In this document: positions 1-6,759 of the stretch, one piece after another | Layout of the letters: each line of letters opens with the position of its first letter | How positions within the stretch are numbered: position 1 is the stretch's first letter | Source of the DNA: Victivallis vadensis | Lineage (GTDB): Bacteria; Verrucomicrobiota; Lentisphaeria; Victivallales; GWF2-50-93 | Direction of reading: 5' to 3' | DNA length: 10,740 nt | Assembly: GCA_020718525.1 (NCBI GenBank) | Contig: DYRX01000131.1 | Coordinates: 1-10,740, forward strand | Notes under the pieces: model-generated | Seen by the model: the letters and a program-made list of their open reading frames with translations, nothing else | The model's database searches: none | Told to the model about the DNA's origin: nothing | Position numbers and translations under genes: made by a program

Positions 1-1
1 T

Positions 2-27
2 GATAGCGATAGCGACTACGATTACGA
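2..27. repeat. Degenerate hexamer tandem repeat at the window edge
   Basis: Four consecutive six-base units can be read: GATAGC, GATAGC, GACTAC and GATTAC, followed by GA. The array is probably cut by the window start, so its true length is unknown. It lies downstream of the stop of the PPC-domain gene at 83. The rest of 1-82 is AT-rich and non-coding. On the minus strand, 26-50 could fold into a weak AU-rich stem around a U5 loop, but it has no trailing U run. Similar GATTAC/GATAGC arrays occur, from memory, as dispersed intergenic repeats in some PVC-group genomes; this was not checked. Confidence 0.6.
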
Positions 28-82
28 AAATTATAAAAAATACAATTTCCTATATGATCAAGTTTCAACTGTCAAAAGCCTG

Positions 83-526
83 TCAGGGGGCGAGCAGTTC
101 AAATCCGGTGGCAGGATCTGTTTTTCTTGCGGCATCTGAATCTAGCAGTTCGATCATGACGATTTCGAGGACATGCCAAGTCTTGACACCGCGCCGGACA
201 CAGCCGGCGACGGAGCGATTTTCCCTTCCGCAGGCAATGTGCATGTGAAGGATGGGCTTGCCGGATTCTCCGGGAAACAATGTGCCGACTCCGGAGATTT
301 CGTTCACGTCTTCGAGAATTGTTTCCATTGGGATTATCTTGGATGCTCTTCCATTTTCCGGACCTACAACAAGCTTGCTTCCCTTGTCTGCGCCGCCGAG
401 GGCGATGAGCATTGCTCTGGAAACGTTCTTCTCGACTGCCAGTCTTTCGACACATTCATGAAGGATGTCTCCGTCTTCGAGGCGGATTACAAAGATTCTT
501 CCCTGTCTGGCTTCGGAGTATTTCAT
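83..526 (-). CDS. PPC/DUF296-domain protein (PD1-like)
   Basis: This 147-residue protein is essentially one PPC (DUF296) domain. The family includes plant AT-hook DNA-binding proteins and many stand-alone bacterial and archaeal proteins of unclear role, which form trimers in known structures. The visible signs are the strand GRIFVIRLEDGD (9-20), the segment ALGGADKGSKLVVG (42-55), and the HMH core at 94-96 followed by GRENRSVAGCVRRG (100-113). In many members the last part reads GGH and supplies a further histidine; here it is AGC, with Cys109 in that area, as in the TGC-type members. No AT-hook is present, so DNA binding should not be assumed. The ATG lies 1 base after the upstream permease stop and has a GGGAG ribosome-binding site about 9 bases upstream, inside the end of that gene, so translation is probably coupled. 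It is the last gene of the minus-strand operon. The fold assignment is fairly firm; the function is unknown. Confidence 0.8.
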   Translation of the reverse strand: MKYSEARQGRIFVIRLEDGDILHECVERLAVEKNVSRAMLIALGGADKGSKLVVGPENGRASKIIPMETILEDVNEISGVGTLFPGESGKPILHMHIACGRENRSVAGCVRRGVKTWHVLEIVMIELLDSDAARKTDPATGFELLAP

Positions 527-527
527 G

Positions 528-1502
528 TCACGACGCTCCCAGTTCTTTTTTAGAGAATATGATTGATGCGAGATACGCGAAAATGGCGGATTGAATCAGA
601 GAATGGATGCATGCCCCTGCAAAGAGGCGCGCAGGGAAGCTTTGCATCTTGGGGATTTTGTCTGCTATCCAGTATCCCTGCCAGTCCGGGAGAAAGACCA
701 TAAGCATAGTTCCGAGATCCTGAAATGGCATCATGCCAACCAGATACTTCATGAAAAGCCCGAAAAAGAAGAGCAGGAATCCGCATATGATGAGATTGCT
801 TTGGTTCAGGAAAGTCGAGAAGAGTATCATCATTGCGCTGAAGGAGCAGAGTCCGAGGAAAATGAATGCATATGCGTATGCGCTTTTCCAGTCGGTCAGA
901 TCGCCGAAATGTTTTGGAGCCGCGCCGTCGAATCCGAAAAAGCCGAGGAGGATAATTCCTGCACCTAAAAGAATGGGCATGAGAATGTTCGATTCGAATG
1001 CGAAGCCTGTTCCTCGAAGCATATAGTTCTTGAGGGCGGGAAGCCCCAGGGAAAGCAGGACAAGAAAAGGAAAAAGCGCCAGGCTTAGAGTCTCCATGTG
1101 GTCTTCAATGCTTATCATCCTTGACGCCCAGAGGCAGGAGACGCATGAAACTGCTGTCATGAATGCTAGAGACGCAGAAATTCCAGCCCAAGTGCCAAAA
1201 ATGAGAGCTGTCGGACTGACAGGCCTGCTCATGACAGTCGCGATCATGCCGCCTTCGATCTCTTCTGAGACGAGCTTTGCGCATCCGAGAGTGGCGGCGA
1301 GGCATCCGCCAGAAAAGGCGAGAGCCAGGCTCTGATCGCGGAGAACTCTGATCTGGTCTCCGAAAGTGAATCCTGGCAGGCCGGCGAGGAGCATGGCGGC
1401 GGCGACGATGCTGAGATTCATCAGAAGCATGAAAGGATCGCCCATCATTATCGAGAATGATTTTTTGGCGATTGCAAGATATTGTCCAATCTGTCCGTTC
1501 AT
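528..1502 (-). CDS. ABC-2 type transporter permease, second subunit
   Basis: This 324-residue integral membrane protein has about eight hydrophobic segments, at roughly 24-44, 58-76, 103-126, 138-157, 173-191, 209-230, 235-256 and 298-316. Between the second and third lies the ABC-2 permease signature SEEIEGGMIATVMSRPVSP (79-97). This corresponds to the cytoplasmic coupling region (E.E.G....L..PVS) that contacts the ATPase in ABC-2 exporters. It has no large extracytoplasmic domain, unlike the other permease in the operon, so the two probably form a heterodimer on the shared ATPase. The ATG sits 3 bases after the stop of the 561-residue protein gene and has a strong GGAGG eight bases upstream, so the start is secure. 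The direction of transport is presumably outward, as is usual for this class. The substrate is unknown. Confidence 0.87.
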   Translation of the reverse strand: MNGQIGQYLAIAKKSFSIMMGDPFMLLMNLSIVAAAMLLAGLPGFTFGDQIRVLRDQSLALAFSGGCLAATLGCAKLVSEEIEGGMIATVMSRPVSPTALIFGTWAGISASLAFMTAVSCVSCLWASRMISIEDHMETLSLALFPFLVLLSLGLPALKNYMLRGTGFAFESNILMPILLGAGIILLGFFGFDGAAPKHFGDLTDWKSAYAYAFIFLGLCSFSAMMILFSTFLNQSNLIICGFLLFFFGLFMKYLVGMMPFQDLGTMLMVFLPDWQGYWIADKIPKMQSFPARLFAGACIHSLIQSAIFAYLASIIFSKKELGAS

Positions 1503-1505
1503 GAG

Positions 1506-3191
1506 CTATTCCTCCACCGTATCTTCTTCGAGCCTGATTATATCTCCTGATGCGCCACTGTCCTGATTCTTATATGTGTCATATTCCTTGTGCATGTCTC
1601 CGGTCTCAGCTTTTTCGTCCGGCATTTCGAATTCTTTCAATTCGAGCTGGATCTGAAGCCTGGCCTTGTATTCGGGGGCGATAGGTGATTCCATCACTTG
1701 TTTCAGGGCTGACCTCATCATGTCTTCGAGGGGCGGAAGCATTTTTGCAGGATTGCCCTGAGCCCTGAGTTGATTGTCTTTCCAGAGCAGTCTTGCGAAA
1801 TTCGCATATCCGACAGCTCTTTGAACTTCTCCCGTGGCGAGCCAGTTGTATGCCTGGACGAGGGAGCTCTCGACCATCGCCTTTCTTGTCATGGTGCTCG
1901 TATTGTGCAGTGTCTTATAAAGGCTCTTTACTAGAAAAGATTCGAAGTCAATATTTTCCGAGCCTGGATATCCACCCTCAACATAGTGTTCGAACATATG
2001 CTCCGCGGCTTCTTTTTGGTTGTATGTGTACAAGATTGCCATCGCCCGTTCGAGAAAATCTCTGTGGAGCGCGTCAATCCTAGGTGAGAAATGGTGCAGC
2101 ATCATGTAGTCGTAGTAGTCGTGGAGCTTGCCTGAGATTCTGAAATTTGGCGCTGTAAGGAATACCCCCTGCTTGGGATCGCAGATGAGCTTCCCGTCGA
2201 GGAATGAGGATATGAGGGCCTGTCTCAGAAGCGGATGCCTGTCCGGTGGTTCTTTAAGAAACTCAGCAAAATTGCCTCTTGCAGCGAAATAGACAGAGAA
2301 TGCCTGCCAGAGACGCCAGTCGAAGGGGCCGAATGACTCGTCAATTTCGAGCATTCTTGACGGTTCTAGGCCAAGTTCGGCCCTGATTTCAGACGCTTTG
2401 TGGAAGGAGTCGAGGCGCGCCATCAGCTTGCGGGAATTTGGATCATCGAGAAAGCGCCTCTGCATTTCTGTCCAATCCTGGGGGGAGTAGAATATCTTGG
2501 AATTAGACGGATCGAAGGATATTTTTGAGCATTCTTCGAGGAACTGTGAGAAGTCCTGGATTTTGCGGTATTCGGAGAAGTCTCTTGGCTCTGCGGCAAG
2601 GCGGGCGATTTCGCTTCGGCTTCCTTCCGGGAGATACTTCATGATTGTCACAGCCCATTTCTTTTTGAAAAAAGGTGCACCTGGATCAATGGAACTGCCG
2701 ATTCTGTCTGCGAATATTCTTGCAGTTTCCCTTTTTATCTCGTAGCTCGATGGGAGGATTTTCAGTGCGTCGAGGGCAAGGAGCTTGTATGCGGCGAAAA
2801 TCCATTTCCATTTTGATTCGCCGTCGGGGAATTCGTATGCCACATTGTATGCCATATTCCAGGCCTGGTATGTCCAGACTCTCGGATTTTCCGGCTGAAG
2901 CACTGTGATCCAGTCTGATAGCTGAATAATTTCGAAATAGTTGCCGGCATCCTGCTGTTCAATTATGCGCCACCATAGGATGTTGGCGATCAGCCCCCGG
3001 AGCGGTCCCAAAGCAATGCTTGTCGCCGCCAAGGACTGGGGCAGTCTTTCCCCTGTCTCGATTTCCTCCCCATTCTGCGTTCCGGCATGCTTGTCAACAC
3101 CGAAACGCAAGTTCAGAAATCCCGCAAGAATCAGTATGAAAAGGAATGCCGAGCCTTTCGACCATACCGCAAATTTATTTTTATCCGCCAT
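1506..3191 (-). CDS. Membrane-anchored protein of unknown function in an ABC operon
   Basis: With the start at the ATG at 3191 this is a 561-residue protein. It has a short cytoplasmic N-terminus, one membrane segment (about 13-28), and a long, mostly helical, aromatic-rich soluble region predicted to lie outside the membrane. Recognisable blocks are LGPLRGLIANILWWR (61-75), YFEIIQLSDWITVLQP (85-100), VWTYQAWNMAYNVAYEF (105-121), FFKKKWA (174-180) and FGPFDWRLWQAFSVYFA (287-303). The C-terminal 40 residues are acidic and probably disordered. The helical pairs resemble TPR-like scaffolds, but no clear 34-residue repeat period is visible. From memory, similar uncharacterised proteins with the LRGL..LLW and AWNMAYN blocks occur in planctomycetes and relatives beside ABC permeases. 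An in-frame TTG at 3227 would add 12 residues; the ATG is preferred because it has AGGAG 8 bases upstream. It lies between two permease genes, so a structural or accessory role in that transporter is inferred. No catalytic motif was found. Confidence 0.85.
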   Translation of the reverse strand: MADKNKFAVWSKGSAFLFILILAGFLNLRFGVDKHAGTQNGEEIETGERLPQSLAATSIALGPLRGLIANILWWRIIEQQDAGNYFEIIQLSDWITVLQPENPRVWTYQAWNMAYNVAYEFPDGESKWKWIFAAYKLLALDALKILPSSYEIKRETARIFADRIGSSIDPGAPFFKKKWAVTIMKYLPEGSRSEIARLAAEPRDFSEYRKIQDFSQFLEECSKISFDPSNSKIFYSPQDWTEMQRRFLDDPNSRKLMARLDSFHKASEIRAELGLEPSRMLEIDESFGPFDWRLWQAFSVYFAARGNFAEFLKEPPDRHPLLRQALISSFLDGKLICDPKQGVFLTAPNFRISGKLHDYYDYMMLHHFSPRIDALHRDFLERAMAILYTYNQKEAAEHMFEHYVEGGYPGSENIDFESFLVKSLYKTLHNTSTMTRKAMVESSLVQAYNWLATGEVQRAVGYANFARLLWKDNQLRAQGNPAKMLPPLEDMMRSALKQVMESPIAPEYKARLQIQLELKEFEMPDEKAETGDMHKEYDTYKNQDSGASGDIIRLEEDTVEE

Positions 3192-3199
3192 TGCAAAAA

Positions 3200-3204
3200 C
3201 TCCT
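3200..3204 (-). promoter_or_regulatory. Ribosome-binding site deciding the start at 3191
   Basis: On the minus strand AGGAG lies 8 bases before the ATG at 3189-3191. The alternative TTG start at 3227 lies upstream of this site and has no comparable Shine-Dalgarno sequence. This places the start of the 561-residue protein at the ATG and leaves a 41-base gap after the upstream permease. Confidence 0.75.
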
Positions 3205-3232
3205 GAATCAAGAGGTGCCAGCGCCAAATATT

Positions 3233-4585
3233 TCAGTTTTGAAGCTTGTCAATTTCCTTGGCTGTCAGAAAAAATATTCCAATTGCAACGAAAGCCAAAA
3301 TGTAAGAAAGCGTTCCAAATCCCCAAGATGAAAAAGAGTGAATCAAATCGAGGGATATCCCGTCGGTGAAGCGTTCGATGATTGGCGGAGGAGCTATGCC
3401 TTGGGTGAGAAAAATCCCAGCCCGGATGAATCCGGACAGCGCGTAGACCGCGGAGCCGCCGATTCCATGCAGGCCATATGACATGTCCCGCAGGACAGTT
3501 TCAAAGAAGGTGGAAGAAATGCCTACGAGGAAGGCAACCAGGCTGACAAAGATTGCGACAGTCTGGGTGAATAGCGATGAGCACGACATAGCCAGCGCAG
3601 TGATGGCGCAGAGATTCAGCGCCATGGCGCATGTCATCGAAGCAAAATTTGAAATGATTCCGCCGTCGTCGTATAGCAAGGCGATGCCTGCACCATGGGG
3701 AAAAATCAGATATGGCGCATCAACGCCTTTGAAGCTGATTTCGAGCTTTTTGGAGTCGGGAAGCGCGGAAACTGGGATTTTAATTTCCCCAGGCACATAG
3801 GGATAGGATTCAAATTCGCCTGTCCAATAGTTTGAGCTATCTTTCGCTTTGACTGTGAAAACGCCCTTCACTTTAATCCGCTTGTTTTGGGCGTAGAACT
3901 TGTATTTGAGTATTGCGAATTTCGCATTTTTCACTGCTGATGCCGGATTCCAGGTTACAATCCAGATTTTTTCAGCGCCCGGTTCGCACAACTGCGAAGC
4001 TCTGCGAATCTCTTCGCGGATTTGCCTGCGGGTCTCGAATTCCGGAGTGTCGGCGGAAATGAGGGATTGCGCCTGCATCCTCCTGAATTTCTGCTCGACT
4101 TCTTCGTCAATGTCAGCTTCTTCGGGAAGGCAGATCTGATATGCTCTGAGCATTCTGTCAAGCCCTTGGGCAGATTCGTTTTTCTGCGAGTGTTTCGAGG
4201 CGAAAACGATCGCGCATGCCGCTATTGCCAGGGAGCTCGAGAGGAAGACGAGAAGACCTGATGTGACGATTCCGAGGAATTCTCCAGACCAGACCTGCCA
4301 TCTTGACACGGGGGCGGAGCAGACATTGTGGAAGTGGCGTTTTTCTATGTCTTTCGCAATAGATGTCGAGGAGATGTAGATAAGCGCTACGCAGAGCAGG
4401 CCGTATGAGAAGTACAAGGCATATCTTACTCTTATTTTCAGTTCGTTGCAAAGTTCTCCGTCGCTTCCGGCAAACATGAAGATGAAGACAGCCAGGAGGG
4501 AGCTGGCGCAGACGAGACCGGGCAGGCTCCCGTTGCGAATCATGAGTCTTATAAAATTGTGCCAGATTGCGATTGTCTTTTTCAT
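3233..4585 (-). CDS. ABC-2 type transporter permease with large extracytoplasmic domain
   Basis: This is a 450-residue membrane protein. Predicted membrane segments are about 21-40, 56-75 and 103-130, then 314-335, 340-362 and 422-441, with a less certain helix near 375-395. The loop DIEKRHFHNVCSAPVSRW (79-96) matches the cytoplasmic coupling segment of ABC-2 permeases. Between the third and fourth segments lies a domain of about 180 residues (131-312) that should face outward. Its first part is a charged helical pair (about 153-200). The second part (about 205-312) is rich in beta strands, running from KIWIVTW to GIALLYDDGGI, and looks like a jelly-roll or carbohydrate-binding-like sandwich; that is a guess from strand pattern only. 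The ATG at 4585 is preceded directly by an in-frame TTG (4588); neither has a good ribosome-binding site, so coupling to the ATPase gene, which ends 14 bases upstream, is likely. It probably pairs with the smaller permease. The substrate is unknown. Confidence 0.86.
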   Translation of the reverse strand: MKKTIAIWHNFIRLMIRNGSLPGLVCASSLLAVFIFMFAGSDGELCNELKIRVRYALYFSYGLLCVALIYISSTSIAKDIEKRHFHNVCSAPVSRWQVWSGEFLGIVTSGLLVFLSSSLAIAACAIVFASKHSQKNESAQGLDRMLRAYQICLPEEADIDEEVEQKFRRMQAQSLISADTPEFETRRQIREEIRRASQLCEPGAEKIWIVTWNPASAVKNAKFAILKYKFYAQNKRIKVKGVFTVKAKDSSNYWTGEFESYPYVPGEIKIPVSALPDSKKLEISFKGVDAPYLIFPHGAGIALLYDDGGIISNFASMTCAMALNLCAITALAMSCSSLFTQTVAIFVSLVAFLVGISSTFFETVLRDMSYGLHGIGGSAVYALSGFIRAGIFLTQGIAPPPIIERFTDGISLDLIHSFSSWGFGTLSYILAFVAIGIFFLTAKEIDKLQN

Positions 4586-4599
4586 CAAATCAGCGGAGC

Positions 4600-5805
4600 C
4601 TATTTTTCCTTCCTGGTCAGGGACGAAAGCAGAGCTTCATCAACTGCGGATGCTTCGGACGCCGTTGCGGCTTCCCGCGCTTTTGGAGATTTTCTGCTGT
4701 CCTGAAGCTCAGGCTTTTTGATGGAGTCCGTTTGCAGATCAACTGGAGGCACATTTTCAGTGGCTAGGGGGGCTTTGGGCTCCGCCTGCGCTTTTTCTTT
4801 GGCATTGTCGAATTTATCGTCAGCTTTGATTGGAGGTGCTTTGAAGTCCTCGTGCTCGAACGCGTCAAGCTTTGTGCTTGAAGAAAGATATTCAGCGACG
4901 CCGCTTCCGATTTTAGCCCCCCCGATTGAGCCTGCATTTTCGCTGGCGCCTTTAACCACGGAAAGGAAATAATCCTCCAGCGTGCGGGACGGATGGCTTA
5001 TTTCAAAAGGCGCTGATGGGGCGGCTTCTCTTGCAATGAGCTCGATCCTGTCTAGCGAATCCTTGGGCTGTGGGGCGGTGCGTATAAGAATCTCGTCCTT
5101 TTTTGCGAGTAGCTCCTTGATCGAGCCATACGCCTGCGCCTTTCCGGCATAGACAATCATTATGGTGTCGCAGAGATCCTGCATGTCGGCGAGCAGGTGG
5201 CTCGTCATTAGAACTGTCTTTCCGCGCCTGCCGAGGGTCATTATCAGATCCTTTACTTCGCGACAGCCAAGAGGATCCAGTCCTGCGGTCGGCTCGTCGA
5301 GGAGGAGCAGGTCCGGATCGTTGAGGAGGCTCTGCGCAAGGGCAAGCCTTTTTTTCATTCCGTATGAAAATTCACCGACGGAGCGTGTTCCAGTTTCGTT
5401 AAGACCGACCATAGGGAGGAGCTGTGCGATCCTCCTTTTTGCTTCGGAGCCTGGAATGCCGAGCAGCCGCGAGAAGAACATGAGAGTCTCGTTTGCGCTG
5501 AGAGTAGGATAGAAAGAGGGTCTTTCAGACATGTAGCCAATGCGCGACTTCACTTCGACATCCCGCGGAGAGCGGCCAAGCACCTCAATTGCGCCGGAAC
5601 TTGGATAAAGATGCCCGAGAATGACTTTTATCAGGGTTGACTTGCCTGCTCCGTTCGGCCCGAGAAGACCGAAAATCATTCCCTCCCGGACAAGAATGTC
5701 CAGCCCCTTGAGCGCAGAAACTTTTGGTCTTCCCCAGAAATCCTTGAAAATTTTGCAGACATTTCGTCCTTCGATCATGGGGCGCGGCATTGGAATATTG
5801 TTCAT
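4600..5805 (-). CDS. ABC transporter ATP-binding protein with low-complexity C-terminal tail
   Basis: This 401-residue protein should power the two permeases encoded just downstream. The nucleotide-binding domain (about 11-235) shows Walker A GPNGAGKST (49-57), an E in place of the Q-loop glutamine in GYMSERP (90-96), the signature FSYGMKKRL (146-154), Walker B LLLLDEP (167-173) with D170 and E171, the D-loop AGLDP (174-178) and the switch histidine H203. The E94 and FSYGM variants are usual in the ABC-2 exporter (ABCA/DrrA/NatA-like) group. Family members typically run about 230-320 residues. Here a tail from about 285 to 401 is rich in A, E, K, P and S and appears disordered. The ATG overlaps the stop of the methyltransferase gene by 4 bases and has GGAG 7 bases upstream, so the start is firm. 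The role of the tail is unknown. Confidence 0.94.
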   Translation of the reverse strand: MNNIPMPRPMIEGRNVCKIFKDFWGRPKVSALKGLDILVREGMIFGLLGPNGAGKSTLIKVILGHLYPSSGAIEVLGRSPRDVEVKSRIGYMSERPSFYPTLSANETLMFFSRLLGIPGSEAKRRIAQLLPMVGLNETGTRSVGEFSYGMKKRLALAQSLLNDPDLLLLDEPTAGLDPLGCREVKDLIMTLGRRGKTVLMTSHLLADMQDLCDTIMIVYAGKAQAYGSIKELLAKKDEILIRTAPQPKDSLDRIELIAREAAPSAPFEISHPSRTLEDYFLSVVKGASENAGSIGGAKIGSGVAEYLSSSTKLDAFEHEDFKAPPIKADDKFDNAKEKAQAEPKAPLATENVPPVDLQTDSIKKPELQDSRKSPKAREAATASEASAVDEALLSSLTRKEK

Positions 5806-6695
5806 ATCTTCTCTCCGAATTCGAGCCTTGAAAAAATGGAGAGGGGCAAAATAGTACTGGAATTCTTCTGTCCGAGTCCGAGTTCACCGCAGACGATTTT
5901 TCCGCTGGAGGCGCCCGGCAGGCGTGCGAGCATGTTTCCCAGCATGAGCGACGATGCGTCAATGCTGTACATGGTTAGAATTACAAAAAGCGGATTGTCG
6001 GAGAGGAGTTTCCCGCAGTCCGAGAGCAATTCAGGCAGAGCGTCTTCAGCCTTCCAGAGCTCCTTGGAGGGACCTCTGCCGAAAGAAGGCGGATCGAGTA
6101 TGATCGCGTCGTAGCGGCGACCTCTCCTGAGCTCCCTCTTGACAAATTTGGAGGCGTCGTCGAGAATGAATCTCGCAGGCTTGTCAGAAAATCCTGAAAG
6201 CTGGAAATTTTTCTTCGCCCATTCGACTGCGGGCTTGGATGCGTCCAGATGAAGGAGATCAAAGCCTGCTGAAACGGCGGCGAGCGATGCAACACCTGTG
6301 TAGCCGAAAAGATTGAGGAGAGACGGCCTCACATTTTTCCGGCGGAGACCTTGAAACTTCATTATGTAGTCCCAGTGCGGAGACTGCTCCGGAAAGACTC
6401 CCAAATGGCGGCTGGTGTCGGAAAATTTCAGCTCGAAGCGGAAAGAGTCCGTCCGCATTGCGAAGGGGGCGGGCGGAGAGCCATTTTTAAAGCGCCAGAC
6501 TCCATCGGCGCCATATTCGGCGTCGGCTCCTTTCCAGTCGGACGGAGAGGCGGGACTCCACCAGGCCTTAGGCTCGTGTCTTATCACCTTGAGATGGGCG
6601 AAACGCTCAAGCCTGCGCTTGTTTCCGCTGTCAATAAGCTCATATCCGGGAATTTCCCCCTTGAATATGGCGATTGAATCTTTATTTTCTGTCAT
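5802..6695 (-). CDS. Class I SAM-dependent methyltransferase, RlmI-like
   Basis: This 297-residue protein belongs to the SAM-dependent methyltransferases related to RlmI/RlmK(RlmL), enzymes that modify 23S rRNA. Visible features are HLGVFPEQSPHWDYI (97-111), typical of this subgroup; motif I LNLFGYTGV (127-135) for SAM binding; D151 at the end of the second strand; D179/D180 after the third; and the DPPSFGRG motif (201-208) that forms the target-base pocket. The N-terminal region (1-90) is beta-rich but lacks a clear PUA domain like that of RlmI, so the RNA target cannot be assigned. The ATG has GGAAG about 10 bases upstream. It is the first gene of the minus-strand operon and overlaps the ATPase gene by 4 bases. 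Its link to the transporter may only be shared transcription. A protein substrate is possible but less likely than rRNA. Confidence 0.9.
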   Translation of the reverse strand: MTENKDSIAIFKGEIPGYELIDSGNKRRLERFAHLKVIRHEPKAWWSPASPSDWKGADAEYGADGVWRFKNGSPPAPFAMRTDSFRFELKFSDTSRHLGVFPEQSPHWDYIMKFQGLRRKNVRPSLLNLFGYTGVASLAAVSAGFDLLHLDASKPAVEWAKKNFQLSGFSDKPARFILDDASKFVKRELRRGRRYDAIILDPPSFGRGPSKELWKAEDALPELLSDCGKLLSDNPLFVILTMYSIDASSLMLGNMLARLPGASSGKIVCGELGLGQKNSSTILPLSIFSRLEFGEKI

Positions 6696-6759
6696 TGCCG
6701 GGATTCTTCCGTAATTTTAGTGAATGTGTCTCTTTTGATTCTAGCTCAAGGAAAGAATT
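6696..6759. promoter_or_regulatory. Divergent intergenic region, likely promoters for both blocks
   Basis: These 64 bases separate the divergent starts at 6695 (minus) and 6760 (plus), so promoters for both transcription units should lie here or inside the neighbouring gene ends. A TAAAAT sequence, minus strand at 6714-6719, is a possible -10 box, but no good -35 at the right spacing was seen. On the plus strand AAGGA at 6748-6752 is a clear ribosome-binding site, 7 bases before the ATG at 6760. No operator palindrome was seen. Confidence 0.4.

Noticed and set aside
26..50. AU-rich stem-loop downstream of the PPC gene as a transcription terminator
   Set aside because: The stem is almost all A-U with wobble pairs and no U run follows it, so it does not qualify as an intrinsic terminator.
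3192..3227. TTG start adding 12 residues to the 561-residue protein
   Set aside because: The ATG at 3191 has AGGAG at 8 bases; the TTG has nothing comparable. The longer form would also put extra residues before the membrane anchor without benefit.
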